64,000 nucleotides of DNA from J054 sp963850255. GTDB lineage: Bacteria; Pseudomonadota; Gammaproteobacteria; Steroidobacterales; GCA-2729495. This document shows positions 7,709 to 16,067 of the stretch, in pieces. Each line of letters starts with the position of its first letter. The first letter of the stretch is position 1. The stretch lies in contig CAWKLL010000024.1 in the NCBI GenBank assembly GCA_963850255.1, positions 1 to 64,000 on the forward strand. Direction: 5' to 3'. Made by a program: the position numbers and the translations under genes. The notes below the pieces were generated by a model, which searched no databases, was not told the origin of the DNA, and was given only the letters and a program-made list of their open reading frames with translations.

Positions 7709-8989
7709 ATGGCTACTGCGCTACAGACAATCAGGAAAATCACCTCGCCCGTTCCGCTGCCGTGGTTCCGTTTTATGCGCAAGAAAGGGCCGATGAATGA
7801 GTACAGGCGCCACATTTTTGAGCAGAACCTTAGACTGGGGCGCGAAGGGGGAATAGGCAGACGTGTGCGTTACGGCATTCGCTGGCCGTTTATTTCGGCA
7901 GTGAATGCCTGGCGAGGTTCGCGAGATCTGGGTGATTCCGTAAGGCGAGCGGGAGGCCCGACACGCACCAGTCAATTCCTGCAGGCCTGGTGGCTAAGTT
8001 TGAGCCAAAACCTCGGCGTCCCCAGCTATTACAACTTCCGATTGTGGGATTCGGCGCGGCGAGCTCGGGCTGAGGACTGGCTTCAGGATCGCGACAACGG
8101 TGCCAGTTTTGCCCTGTTGCAACCAGTCAAGGCGTTCAGATCATTCGAGGACAAACTCAAATTTCACGCCCATTGTCGTCAGCTTGGCCTGCCGACAGTG
8201 CCAATACTTGCCCAAATCAGCAGGCGTGCCGAGCCACAGTGGGTCGACGCGCAAGGCTTGCCCGAAGCGGACCTGTTCATCAAGCCGGCTGACGACGGTT
8301 GCGGTGTCGGTACCGCACGCTGGAGCTTTGATCCGGCCACGAAAAAATGGTCGCGCAAGGCAGTGCAGCTCGACGAGGATTCGCTGCTCAAGGAGCCGCA
8401 ACTGTTCGACTTCGAGCACGTCAAGGGTGACGGCTCGCGGCTGCTGATTCAACCCCGCATAGAGAATCATCCGGCCCTTGCGAAGTTTAGCCAGGGCGCA
8501 CTGTGCACGATGCGGATAATTACCTATCGGATCGGCAACGCACAGAGCCGCCTGTTTGCGGCAATTCTGCGCATGCCAACGGGCGATGCAGAGATCGACA
8601 ACTACTCAGCCGGCGGACTGTCGTCGCCGCTGGACAGCAACGGGCGCCTGGGCCCGGCGTGGAAGAAATTCGGCATCGAGCCCGTCCACAGGCATCCGGA
8701 CAGCGGCGCTGCCATAACAGGGGCGATGATCCCGCAGTGGCAGGATTTGGTTGGCCTGGCGTTGCGCGCTCACGATGCCATCGTAGACAACAGCTTTATA
8801 GGCTGGGACGTTGCACTGTCTCCCGAGGGTCCACTGCTCGTCGAGGCCAACCAAAGCTGGAGCGTCGAACATTGGGAGATCGCCCACGATGGCCCGATCG
8901 TTGATAGCGAATTTCTCGATATTATCCAGCGCATCGATAGCTGCAAGGGCAAGCCAACTGAATTTGCGAAGAACAGCGGATCTGCCTGA
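7709..8989 (+). CDS. Sugar-transfer-associated ATP-grasp protein, copy 1
   Basis: A 426-residue protein, first of three tandem paralogues. After a family-specific N-terminal block (PLPWFRFMRKKGPMNEYRR, then RWPFISAVNAWRG and SQNLGVPSYYNFRLWD) comes an ATP-grasp fold. Its nucleotide-binding strand is LFIKPADDGCGVGTARW, followed by LLIQPRIENHP and MRIITYRI, and the metal-binding end is GWDVALSPEGPLLVEANQSW. This matches the sugar-transfer-associated ATP-grasp family (PF14397 type), whose members are usually found near polysaccharide or peptide-conjugate genes; substrates are not established. GGGAG precedes the ATG. It is the most divergent of the three copies (KITSPVPLPWF instead of RYFCPVALPWF). 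Confidence 0.75.
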   Translation: MATALQTIRKITSPVPLPWFRFMRKKGPMNEYRRHIFEQNLRLGREGGIGRRVRYGIRWPFISAVNAWRGSRDLGDSVRRAGGPTRTSQFLQAWWLSLSQNLGVPSYYNFRLWDSARRARAEDWLQDRDNGASFALLQPVKAFRSFEDKLKFHAHCRQLGLPTVPILAQISRRAEPQWVDAQGLPEADLFIKPADDGCGVGTARWSFDPATKKWSRKAVQLDEDSLLKEPQLFDFEHVKGDGSRLLIQPRIENHPALAKFSQGALCTMRIITYRIGNAQSRLFAAILRMPTGDAEIDNYSAGGLSSPLDSNGRLGPAWKKFGIEPVHRHPDSGAAITGAMIPQWQDLVGLALRAHDAIVDNSFIGWDVALSPEGPLLVEANQSWSVEHWEIAHDGPIVDSEFLDIIQRIDSCKGKPTEFAKNSGSA

Positions 8990-9050
8990 TCGTCTACAGT
9001 GCTCAGCGGTCTGTACCTGAAGCAGCACTGCTCGGGATAGGGTAGTCAGC

Positions 9051-10301
9051 ATGTCCAGGCCAACCGCCACGGGTCAAACCTCGCCGCCACCCAATCTTTC
9101 TACAGGCCGGTATTTTTGCCCCGTAGCGCTGCCCTGGTTTCGCTTTCTGCGCGATGACGCAGGGCTGAATCCGATCCGCAGAAGACTTTTTCTGAATCGA
9201 GAAAATGTCGGCCGAGGCCGCTCGCCCCTGCGGATCGCGAGCTACGCCTTGCGCTGGCCCGTCATCGCTGCCTATAAAGCATGGCAGGGCACTCGCGTGG
9301 CGGGTCGCCGGCTGGTCGCCAGAGGCGGACCTTCCAGGTTCGCGCAGCTGGGACAAATGATCTACCTGGCACTAAGCAATAATTTTACCGCCAACAGCTA
9401 CTACCGTTTCGGCCTGTGGGAGCACGAGCAACGGCAGCATGCGGATGCACTCCTGCAGGGAATCGAAAGTCACCAGCTTCTGTATCAACTGCATCTGAAA
9501 CACGATGTCAGTTACCTCGACGACAAAACCGAAACCTTTCAGCGTTGCGATGCGGCCGGGCTACCGACGCCGCCGGTGCTGGTGGAACTACGCAAGGATG
9601 CCGCACCGCGCTGGTTAGCGGCGGCCGCACTGCCGCCTGCAGACCTGTTCATCAAACCGGCGGACCTGGCCGACGGTCGGGGTGCCAGCCGCTGGCGCTA
9701 TGACGGAACCAACCAGCGATGGAAGAACGGTGAAATCTCGCTCAACGCCGACGGGCTGCTAGCCTGGGAGCATCAGAGTGGTGGCAGTAGCCGACTGATT
9801 GTCCAGCCTCGGGTAGAGAACCATCAAGATATTCAGGCCTTGAGCGGAATTAGCCTGTGCACGCTGCGCGTAGTCACCTATCGTATTCCGCTGCAGCCGA
9901 GCCGGTTTTTTAGAGCCATGTTCCGGATGCCCGTCGGCAATGTGATTACCGACAATATGGAGACCGGTGGAATCGCAGCGCCACTGCTTAAGCACGGCCA
10001 CCTGGGCAGAGCACGCGACCTGGAAACGCAAGCGTTCAGTCATCATCCTGACACCGACGCCAGGATTGAAGGTGTCGTATTACCCGGTTGGCGTGACATG
10101 CTGGCGCTGGCTACCCGGGCTCACGACACTATCGGCGTGGATGGAATAATTGGCTGGGATATTGCCTATAGCTCAGAGGGGGCGATCTTGATTGAGGGCA
10201 ACCCTCGCGGCAGCCTCGAGGGAATACAGACAGTCTACGGAGAACGGTTCGGCGAGACTGAGTTCCCGGAACTGATTCGACAGCTTGGATTCCTGGATTA
10301 A
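9051..10301 (+). CDS. Sugar-transfer-associated ATP-grasp protein, copy 2
   Basis: A 416-residue paralogue of its two neighbours, in the same order of blocks: RYFCPVALPWFRFLRDDAG, LRWPVIAAYKAWQG, NNFTANSYYRFGLWE. The ATP-grasp core is LFIKPADLADGRGASRW, then LIVQPRVENHQDI, LRVVTYRI and GWDIAYSSEGAILIEGNPRG. The last motif keeps the acidic and Asn metal ligands. It follows copy 1 by 61 bases and its stop overlaps the next start by one base (TAATG), so copies 2 and 3 are translationally coupled. Presumed to activate a carboxylate with ATP for ligation; substrate unknown. Confidence 0.75.
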   Translation: MSRPTATGQTSPPPNLSTGRYFCPVALPWFRFLRDDAGLNPIRRRLFLNRENVGRGRSPLRIASYALRWPVIAAYKAWQGTRVAGRRLVARGGPSRFAQLGQMIYLALSNNFTANSYYRFGLWEHEQRQHADALLQGIESHQLLYQLHLKHDVSYLDDKTETFQRCDAAGLPTPPVLVELRKDAAPRWLAAAALPPADLFIKPADLADGRGASRWRYDGTNQRWKNGEISLNADGLLAWEHQSGGSSRLIVQPRVENHQDIQALSGISLCTLRVVTYRIPLQPSRFFRAMFRMPVGNVITDNMETGGIAAPLLKHGHLGRARDLETQAFSHHPDTDARIEGVVLPGWRDMLALATRAHDTIGVDGIIGWDIAYSSEGAILIEGNPRGSLEGIQTVYGERFGETEFPELIRQLGFLD

Positions 10302-11575
10302 TGCGGAAAGAGATGCATAGCGAAAATACTCAACCCGATGCCAGTATCCGTAGACTCGAACAAGCGCGCTACTTCTGCCCCGTGGCTCTGCCCTGGTTTC
10401 GCTTCATGCATGACCAGGGCCCGGTCAGTTGTTTGCGACGACGCGTATTTCGATCCAGGCAATCCGTCGGGCGCGCCGGGTCACCGCTGCGGTTTGCGAA
10501 GTATGCGCTGCGCTGGCCGCTGCAGGCCGGCGTGAACGCCTGGCGAGGGGCAGGCAGCAGCATTGGTCGCCAGGTCACCGAAAGCGGTGGGCCGAGTCGC
10601 ACTCAACAAACCTGGCAACTTTTCAAGCTCGGTATCGGCAATAACATCTCAGCGAGCAGCTACTACGTCTACCGGCTGTGGCAGAGCGATCATTATGCCG
10701 ATGCGGATAAGTATCTGCAGAACACCGAAGGCGCGCAGTTGTTTGAAGACCTGCATTCCGGGCAGCCCATCGAACACCTTGAGGACAAGACTGTGTTCTT
10801 CCAGACTTGCCGTGATGCAGATCTTCCCTGCATACCCATCATTGCGGAGCTGGACGGAAACCAGCCGCGCTGGTTCGGCGAAGCTGTGTTACCGGCCACT
10901 GACCTGTTTTTCAAACCGCCCGACCGAACCAGCGGCAGGGGCGCGAGTCGCTGGTCTTACAACGGCGAACAGCAGAGGTGGTGCCTGGGCGAAGATTGCC
11001 TTGATCAGGCAGAGCTGCTCGCCTTCCCGCACCCGCGTGCCGGCAGCCGGCGCCTGATCATTCAGCCGGTCATCAGCAATCACCGCGAACTCAAGGGATT
11101 TACCAACGGCGCACTTGGCAGTCTGCGGGTCGTTACCTACCGTCTACCGGGTTCAGCGCCCGGCCTTTACCGATCCGTATGGAAAATGCCGACCGGCAAT
11201 GCCATTACCGACAATATGTCGCAGGGCAGCCTCGGCGCGCAGGTTTCCCCGTCCGGCATCCTGGGTCGCGGGTTATCTAAGTACCGGCTTGAAGTTCATG
11301 ACAGCCATCCGGACACAGGCGCGCGCATAACCGGGCAGCCCCTGCCGGGCTGGCGGGGCATGATCGACCTGGCGCTGCGTGCACATGCGCAGATCGGCAT
11401 CGACGGCATTTTGGCCTGGGATATCGCCAGCACCGACAACGGCCCGGTGATTGTCGAGCCGAATCCCCACTGGGGCGTGGAACTGATCCAGGTGGCGTGT
11501 GAAGAGGCGATAGGCCGGACGGAGCTGCCGGAACTGTTACGTGGCCTCGGTTACCCGGGCGGTGGCGACCGCTAG
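10301..11575 (+). CDS. Sugar-transfer-associated ATP-grasp protein, copy 3
   Basis: A 424-residue paralogue whose ATG shares its first base with the stop codon of copy 2. The N-terminal block RYFCPVALPWFRFMHDQG is closest to copy 2. The nucleotide-binding strand reads LFFKPPDRTSGRGASRW, so the usual K-P-A-D becomes K-P-P-D. It is followed by LIIQPVISNHREL, LRVVTYRL and AWDIASTDNGPVIVEPNPHW. Three diverged copies in one operon suggest three related ligations on similar substrates rather than dosage. A TATAAT just after the stop (11577-11582) lacks a convincing -35 partner. Confidence 0.75.
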   Translation: MRKEMHSENTQPDASIRRLEQARYFCPVALPWFRFMHDQGPVSCLRRRVFRSRQSVGRAGSPLRFAKYALRWPLQAGVNAWRGAGSSIGRQVTESGGPSRTQQTWQLFKLGIGNNISASSYYVYRLWQSDHYADADKYLQNTEGAQLFEDLHSGQPIEHLEDKTVFFQTCRDADLPCIPIIAELDGNQPRWFGEAVLPATDLFFKPPDRTSGRGASRWSYNGEQQRWCLGEDCLDQAELLAFPHPRAGSRRLIIQPVISNHRELKGFTNGALGSLRVVTYRLPGSAPGLYRSVWKMPTGNAITDNMSQGSLGAQVSPSGILGRGLSKYRLEVHDSHPDTGARITGQPLPGWRGMIDLALRAHAQIGIDGILAWDIASTDNGPVIVEPNPHWGVELIQVACEEAIGRTELPELLRGLGYPGGGDR

Positions 11576-11663
11576 CTATAATCAGCCAGCCCCGCTCATT
11601 TCTGCCCTTCGCACAGAATGGCCCGACCGCGCAGCCCGTTCGGACGTAGTCGGCGGCAATTTC

Positions 11664-11672
11664 TGCTATCAT
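11664..11672 (+). promoter_or_regulatory. Extended -10 promoter candidate for ybiT
   Basis: TGCTATCAT fits an extended -10 element (TG, one base, then TATCAT) about 114 bases upstream of the ybiT start. No good -35 hexamer is visible, as is common for extended -10 promoters. Confidence 0.35.
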
Positions 11673-11785
11673 CGCGCGCCTTCCGAGTTTGATCGGAAAA
11701 TTCATTAACATCATGCGCTTAGCGGCCGACTAGCTGGCCTCGCGGAGTCCTGCTCCGTTCGCGCACTCCTGACAGGACTACCAGC

Positions 11786-13393
11786 GTGATTTCTACTGCG
11801 AATTTGTCGATCCAGTTCGGCGCCAAACCACTGTTCGAAAACGTCTCCGTGACGTTCGGTAACGGCAATCGCTATGGCCTGATCGGCGCCAACGGCTCGG
11901 GCAAATCCACCTTCGTAAAGATCCTCGCCGGTGAACTGGAACCCAGCGCAGGCAATGTTTCCTGTGATCCGGGCGAACGCATCGGCCAGCTGCGCCAGGA
12001 CCAGTTCGCCTACGAGGAATTCCGTGTTCTCGACACCGTAATCATGGGCCACGAAAAACTTTGGGAAGTGAGCCAGGAACGCGATCGAATTTATGGCCTG
12101 GCGGAAATGAGCGAAGAAGAAGGCATGCGCGTTGCCGACCTTGAGGTCGAGTTTGCCGAGCTCGACGGCTACACCGCCGAGTCCCGTGCGGGCGAATTGC
12201 TGGAGAACATTGGCATCCCTGTCGAGCAGCATGACGGGCCCATGAGCGCGATCGCACCGGGCTGGAAGCTGCGCGTGCTGCTGGCACAGGCATTGTTTTC
12301 GGATCCGGACATCCTGTTGCTGGATGAGCCGACCAATAACCTCGACATAAATACCATTCGCTGGCTGGAAGGCTTCCTGGTCGAGAGCAAATCGACCATG
12401 GTGATCATTTCGCATGATCGACACTTTCTGAATAGCGTATGCACACACATGGCCGATCTGGACTATGGCAGGGTGCAGCTGTTTCCTGGCAACTACGACG
12501 AGTACATGATCGCGGCGACGCAGGCACGCGAACGCATGCAGTCTGAGAACGCCAAGAAATCGGCCAAGAAGGCTGAGCTACAGGCCTTCGTGAGCCGCTT
12601 CTCTGCGAACGCCTCAAAAGCGCGCCAGGCTACGTCGCGCGCCCGCCAGCTGGAAAAGATCGTACTGGAGGACATCAAGCCTTCAAGTCGCGTGAGCCCC
12701 TTTATTCGCTTCGAACAGGAAAAAGAGCTGCGGCGCGTTGCCCTCGAGGTCAAAGGCATCAGCAAGGGCTTTGATGAAGGGCCGTTGTTCGAGAATTTGA
12801 ACCTGCATATCGATGCCGGTTCGCGCGTGGCGATCATTGGCCCGAACGGCATCGGCAAGACCACGCTGGCACGCTGCCTGGTTGGTGACCTGGAACCCGA
12901 CGCCGGTGAGGTCAAGTGGGCTGAGAATGCCAGGCTTGGCTATTTCTCACAGGATCATGCGCATGAGTTCGAAACCGACATGAGCCTGTTCGACTGGATC
13001 ACCCAGTGGCAGCCGAAAGGTTCTGACGAACAGCTACTGCGCGGCACGCTGGGGCGCATGCTGTTTTCCCGCGACGACAGCGACAAGTCGGTCAAGGTAA
13101 TCTCGGGCGGCGAGGAAGGTCGCCTGCTGTTCGGCAAACTGATCCTGCAGCAGCCCAACGTAATGGTCCTGGACGAGCCGACCAATCACCTGGACATGGA
13201 GTCCATCGAAGCGCTGAACATCGCGCTCGAAAACTATCCTGGCACGCTGATTTTCATCAGCCATGACCGGGAATTTGTCTCTTCGCTGGCCACACGCATC
13301 ATCGAACTCGGCCCGGACGGCGTAACGGATTTCGGTGGCACGTATGAAGAATACCTGCGCCTGCAGAACGGTGAGCGCGCACAAGTCGCCTGA
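11786..13393 (+). CDS. ybiT: ABC-F ribosome-associated ATPase YbiT
   Basis: A 535-residue soluble protein with two ABC ATPase domains and no membrane part. Domain 1 has Walker A GANGSGKST, a degenerate signature SAIAPGWKLRVLLA and Walker B ILLLDEPTNNLD. Domain 2 has GPNGIGKTT, the signature ISGGEEGR and VMVLDEPTNHLD. The linker (SRFSANASKARQATSRARQLEKI) is the ABC-F segment that reaches the P-site tRNA. The sequence runs colinear with Escherichia coli YbiT along its whole length, including the altered first signature, so that change is a family trait. ABC-F proteins bind the ribosomal E site and act on stalled or poorly translating ribosomes; YbiT's exact role is less settled. Confidence 0.93.
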   Translation: MISTANLSIQFGAKPLFENVSVTFGNGNRYGLIGANGSGKSTFVKILAGELEPSAGNVSCDPGERIGQLRQDQFAYEEFRVLDTVIMGHEKLWEVSQERDRIYGLAEMSEEEGMRVADLEVEFAELDGYTAESRAGELLENIGIPVEQHDGPMSAIAPGWKLRVLLAQALFSDPDILLLDEPTNNLDINTIRWLEGFLVESKSTMVIISHDRHFLNSVCTHMADLDYGRVQLFPGNYDEYMIAATQARERMQSENAKKSAKKAELQAFVSRFSANASKARQATSRARQLEKIVLEDIKPSSRVSPFIRFEQEKELRRVALEVKGISKGFDEGPLFENLNLHIDAGSRVAIIGPNGIGKTTLARCLVGDLEPDAGEVKWAENARLGYFSQDHAHEFETDMSLFDWITQWQPKGSDEQLLRGTLGRMLFSRDDSDKSVKVISGGEEGRLLFGKLILQQPNVMVLDEPTNHLDMESIEALNIALENYPGTLIFISHDREFVSSLATRIIELGPDGVTDFGGTYEEYLRLQNGERAQVA

Positions 13394-13577
13394 GCTCACT
13401 AAGTCTGAAAGGCGGCGGTGTTCTTCTCTGAGTACTGCTCACGCAGCGGCTCAAGATCAGCTCCGCTGAACGGCTGACTTTCGGACGGCTCGCCGTTCAA
13501 GGCTAGAAAACCCGGCTGCGATCCGACATATTGATACCTGACCTGCGCGATACGCGCGATTACTGGGGGGTAATGTC

Positions 13578-14900
13578 ATGGGTCGCGAAGTCACACTAAG
13601 CCGTCGCGGGTTCTTACGCAGTACGGGTCTGGCCAGCGCCGCAACGCTTACCGGGCTGCCAGCCGCAACCGTACTGGCCGATTCTGAAGCGCCCCGCTTC
13701 ACAGCACCTGTCGGTGAACCAGAAGCCATAGCTCGCAGCGAGACATTCTGGCGCAAGGTGCGCGGGCTCTACGATGTCGATACCGAGATCACCAACCTGG
13801 AGAATGGCTACTGGGGCATGATGCCACGTCACCTAATGGCCGAATATGAAACGCATACGGAAAGCGTCAATCGCGCCAATGCCAGCTATGCGCGCAAACA
13901 ATTTTATGTGGACTATCGCGGCTATCGGCAACGGGCGGCGGCCGAGCTGGGCGTGCAGACCGGCGAGATCATGTTCACCCGCGGCGCCACGGAAGCGCTG
14001 CAGAATCTGATCGCCAACTACAACCTGCTCAAACCCGGCGATGCGGTGATGTATGCCGATCTTGATTACGGCGGCATGCAGGAGACCATGGACTGGCTGG
14101 TCGAACGCCGCGGCGTATCCGTGGTCCGCTTCAATATTCCCGAGCCGGCCAGCTATGACGCGGTGCTGTCTACCTACGAGCGTATGCTCAACGACAACCC
14201 CAAAGTGCGGCTTTTATTGCTGACGCATGTGAGTAACCGCACCGGGCTGGTCATACCCATCGCGGAAATTTCGGCGATGGCGCGGGCGCGCAATGTGGAT
14301 GTGATTCTCGACGCGGCGCATTCCTTTGGCCACCTGGACTTCAAGCTGGCTGACCTGGATGTCGATTTCATGGGCATCAATTTCCATAAATGGATGGGCG
14401 CACCATTGGGCTCCGGGCTGATGTACATCCGCAAGGAACGACTCAAGGATATTGACCCCTGTTTTGGCAACCGAAGTTTTCCGCCCGACAATATCCTCTC
14501 CCGCGCCTCCAGCGGGACCTCGAATTTTGCCGCCTTCATGGTGATTCCGTCGGCGCTGGATTTTCACCAGCAACTGGGCCCGGCCAACAAGGAGGCGCGA
14601 CTGCGCTATCTGCGCAACCGCTGGGTCGACGGCGTGGGCGATCTCGAGCAGCTGGAGATTCTGACACCGGATGATCCGCGCATGACCGGCGCCTTAACAT
14701 CATTCCGCATCAAGGGCCGCAAGAGTCGCGACGAAAACCGGGCCATCGTCGACGAACTGCTGGAAAAGCACCGAATTTTCACCGTTTGGCGCGACGGTGT
14801 GGCGGCTGGCGATTGTGTGCGGGTGACACCGGGCGTTTTTACCCAGGTGGAAGACGTGGATCGGCTGGTAGCCGCGCTACGCAAGATCGTCCCGACCTGA
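13578..14900 (+). CDS. Tat-exported class V aminotransferase-fold PLP enzyme
   Basis: A 440-residue pyridoxal-phosphate enzyme with a twin-arginine signal (LSRRGFLRSTGLASAATLTG, cleaved near residue 34), so it folds in the cytoplasm and acts in the periplasm. The catalytic lysine is in INFHKWMGAPLGSG (about residue 270) and the cofactor ring contact is the Asp of ILDAAHSFG. TRGATEALQNLI binds the phosphate. The fold resembles isopenicillin-N epimerase/CefD-like proteins and cysteine desulfurases; the substrate is unknown. GGGGGG lies about six bases before the ATG. It stands at the edge of a region full of other Tat-exported proteins. Confidence 0.8.
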   Translation: MGREVTLSRRGFLRSTGLASAATLTGLPAATVLADSEAPRFTAPVGEPEAIARSETFWRKVRGLYDVDTEITNLENGYWGMMPRHLMAEYETHTESVNRANASYARKQFYVDYRGYRQRAAAELGVQTGEIMFTRGATEALQNLIANYNLLKPGDAVMYADLDYGGMQETMDWLVERRGVSVVRFNIPEPASYDAVLSTYERMLNDNPKVRLLLLTHVSNRTGLVIPIAEISAMARARNVDVILDAAHSFGHLDFKLADLDVDFMGINFHKWMGAPLGSGLMYIRKERLKDIDPCFGNRSFPPDNILSRASSGTSNFAAFMVIPSALDFHQQLGPANKEARLRYLRNRWVDGVGDLEQLEILTPDDPRMTGALTSFRIKGRKSRDENRAIVDELLEKHRIFTVWRDGVAAGDCVRVTPGVFTQVEDVDRLVAALRKIVPT

Positions 14901-15070
14901 CAGTTCGCCCATCCGCGGCTTCGCGCAATCGAGGATGGATTATGTGTACGTCGCCGCGAATCGGATTATGCACCGCCTTTGATTCGCTTCGTGCGTTACC
15001 GGTGCGTGAAAGTGCAGTAGCCCCAACAAAACTATTTGGAGAGCGATCTGTTTAATAGCGTCTTGAGCAA

Positions 15071-15927
15071 CTAAACAATCGCTGGAATCGCGACCGCGGG
15101 TTGCAGCGCTGCGGCGGCCGCCTGGTCAATCGGAAGACTCGTCTCCCAGAATCGCGCAACAAAGCGGCGACCGCTGTAAGCTCGCGCCGCGTCCGTGAAC
15201 AGCCAGACCGCCGGCGGGGCCATGATGGCAGGGTCGAGCAACTGACCATCCGCGCCCCGACGGTCGTTCCCGCTGCCGGGCAATAATGCGGTGTTCGTCG
15301 CGCCGCCAGGCAACAGAATGTTGACGTTGACACCCGTGCCATCAAAGATCCTTTGCCCAGGCCGATGAGCAGGCGTCGACCGCGGCTTTCGACGGACCAT
15401 ACGGCGAGTAGCCGCGCCTGATCATCGTCATCGGGCTGGTCGAAATATTGACGATCATGCCGGCGCCCTGCTCAACCAGGTGTGGTGCCACAGCCCGCGC
15501 CATCAGGTACGTACCGTTCACATTCGGTGTCGATGATCGCCTGCCAGGCGTCCGGGTCGGATTCCCAGAACCGGGTCGGGACCGTATTGAAGGTCTCGCT
15601 GATCAGCCGCATGCCGCGACCGGCATTGTTAATCAGTCCGTAGATTGATCCGAATTGATCCAGCGCAAACGCCACAACCCTGTCGCAGGCTTGCCGGTCG
15701 GTGACGTCTGCGCGCAGCGATTTCAGCCGCTCGGGGCCGGCTATCTCTGCAGCCTCCCGGCAGACCTGTTCCAGTTCGTCAGCGGCGCGCGCACCGGTAA
15801 TGACGACCCTTGCGCCGGATGCAACCAGCGCAAGTGCCATTACACGGCCAAGCCCCCGACCGCCGCCCGTAACGATGACGACCCGGTCTTTCAGGGACGG
15901 ATCGTCGTGCTTATAGATTTTTTGCAT
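15071..15927 (-). pseudogene. Short-chain dehydrogenase/reductase, broken by two +1 frameshifts
   Basis: Reads as one SDR of about 285 residues if two extra bases are ignored. The cofactor motif TGGGRGLG, the NNAG motif and the active-site YGPSK are all present. One extra base near 15525 shifts the frame after AIIDT (followed in the corrected frame by NVNGTYLMARAVAPHL), and one in the AAA run 15344-15346 shifts it again before DGTGVNVNILLPGG. Both changes are single-base insertions and the sequence around them is well conserved, so sequence error is as likely as real decay. Same strand and likely same transcript as the DUF3604 gene upstream. Substrate unknown. Confidence 0.7.
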
Positions 15928-16067
15928 GTAAATGGCGCCGGCGGAATGGCCTATCCCGATTTAGTGCTTGCCCGAGCGGCACTGGAGTGGAAATTCATTA
16001 CCACTGAGTATGTTCCTCAAGGCCGAAGCTCGTTCGCAAGCTTCGGCAGAAATGCTTTGCCGGCGAG

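Noticed and set aside
11577..11582. TATAAT after the third ATP-grasp gene as the ybiT promoter
   Set aside because: No -35 at acceptable spacing; the extended -10 at 11664-11672 is closer and better formed.
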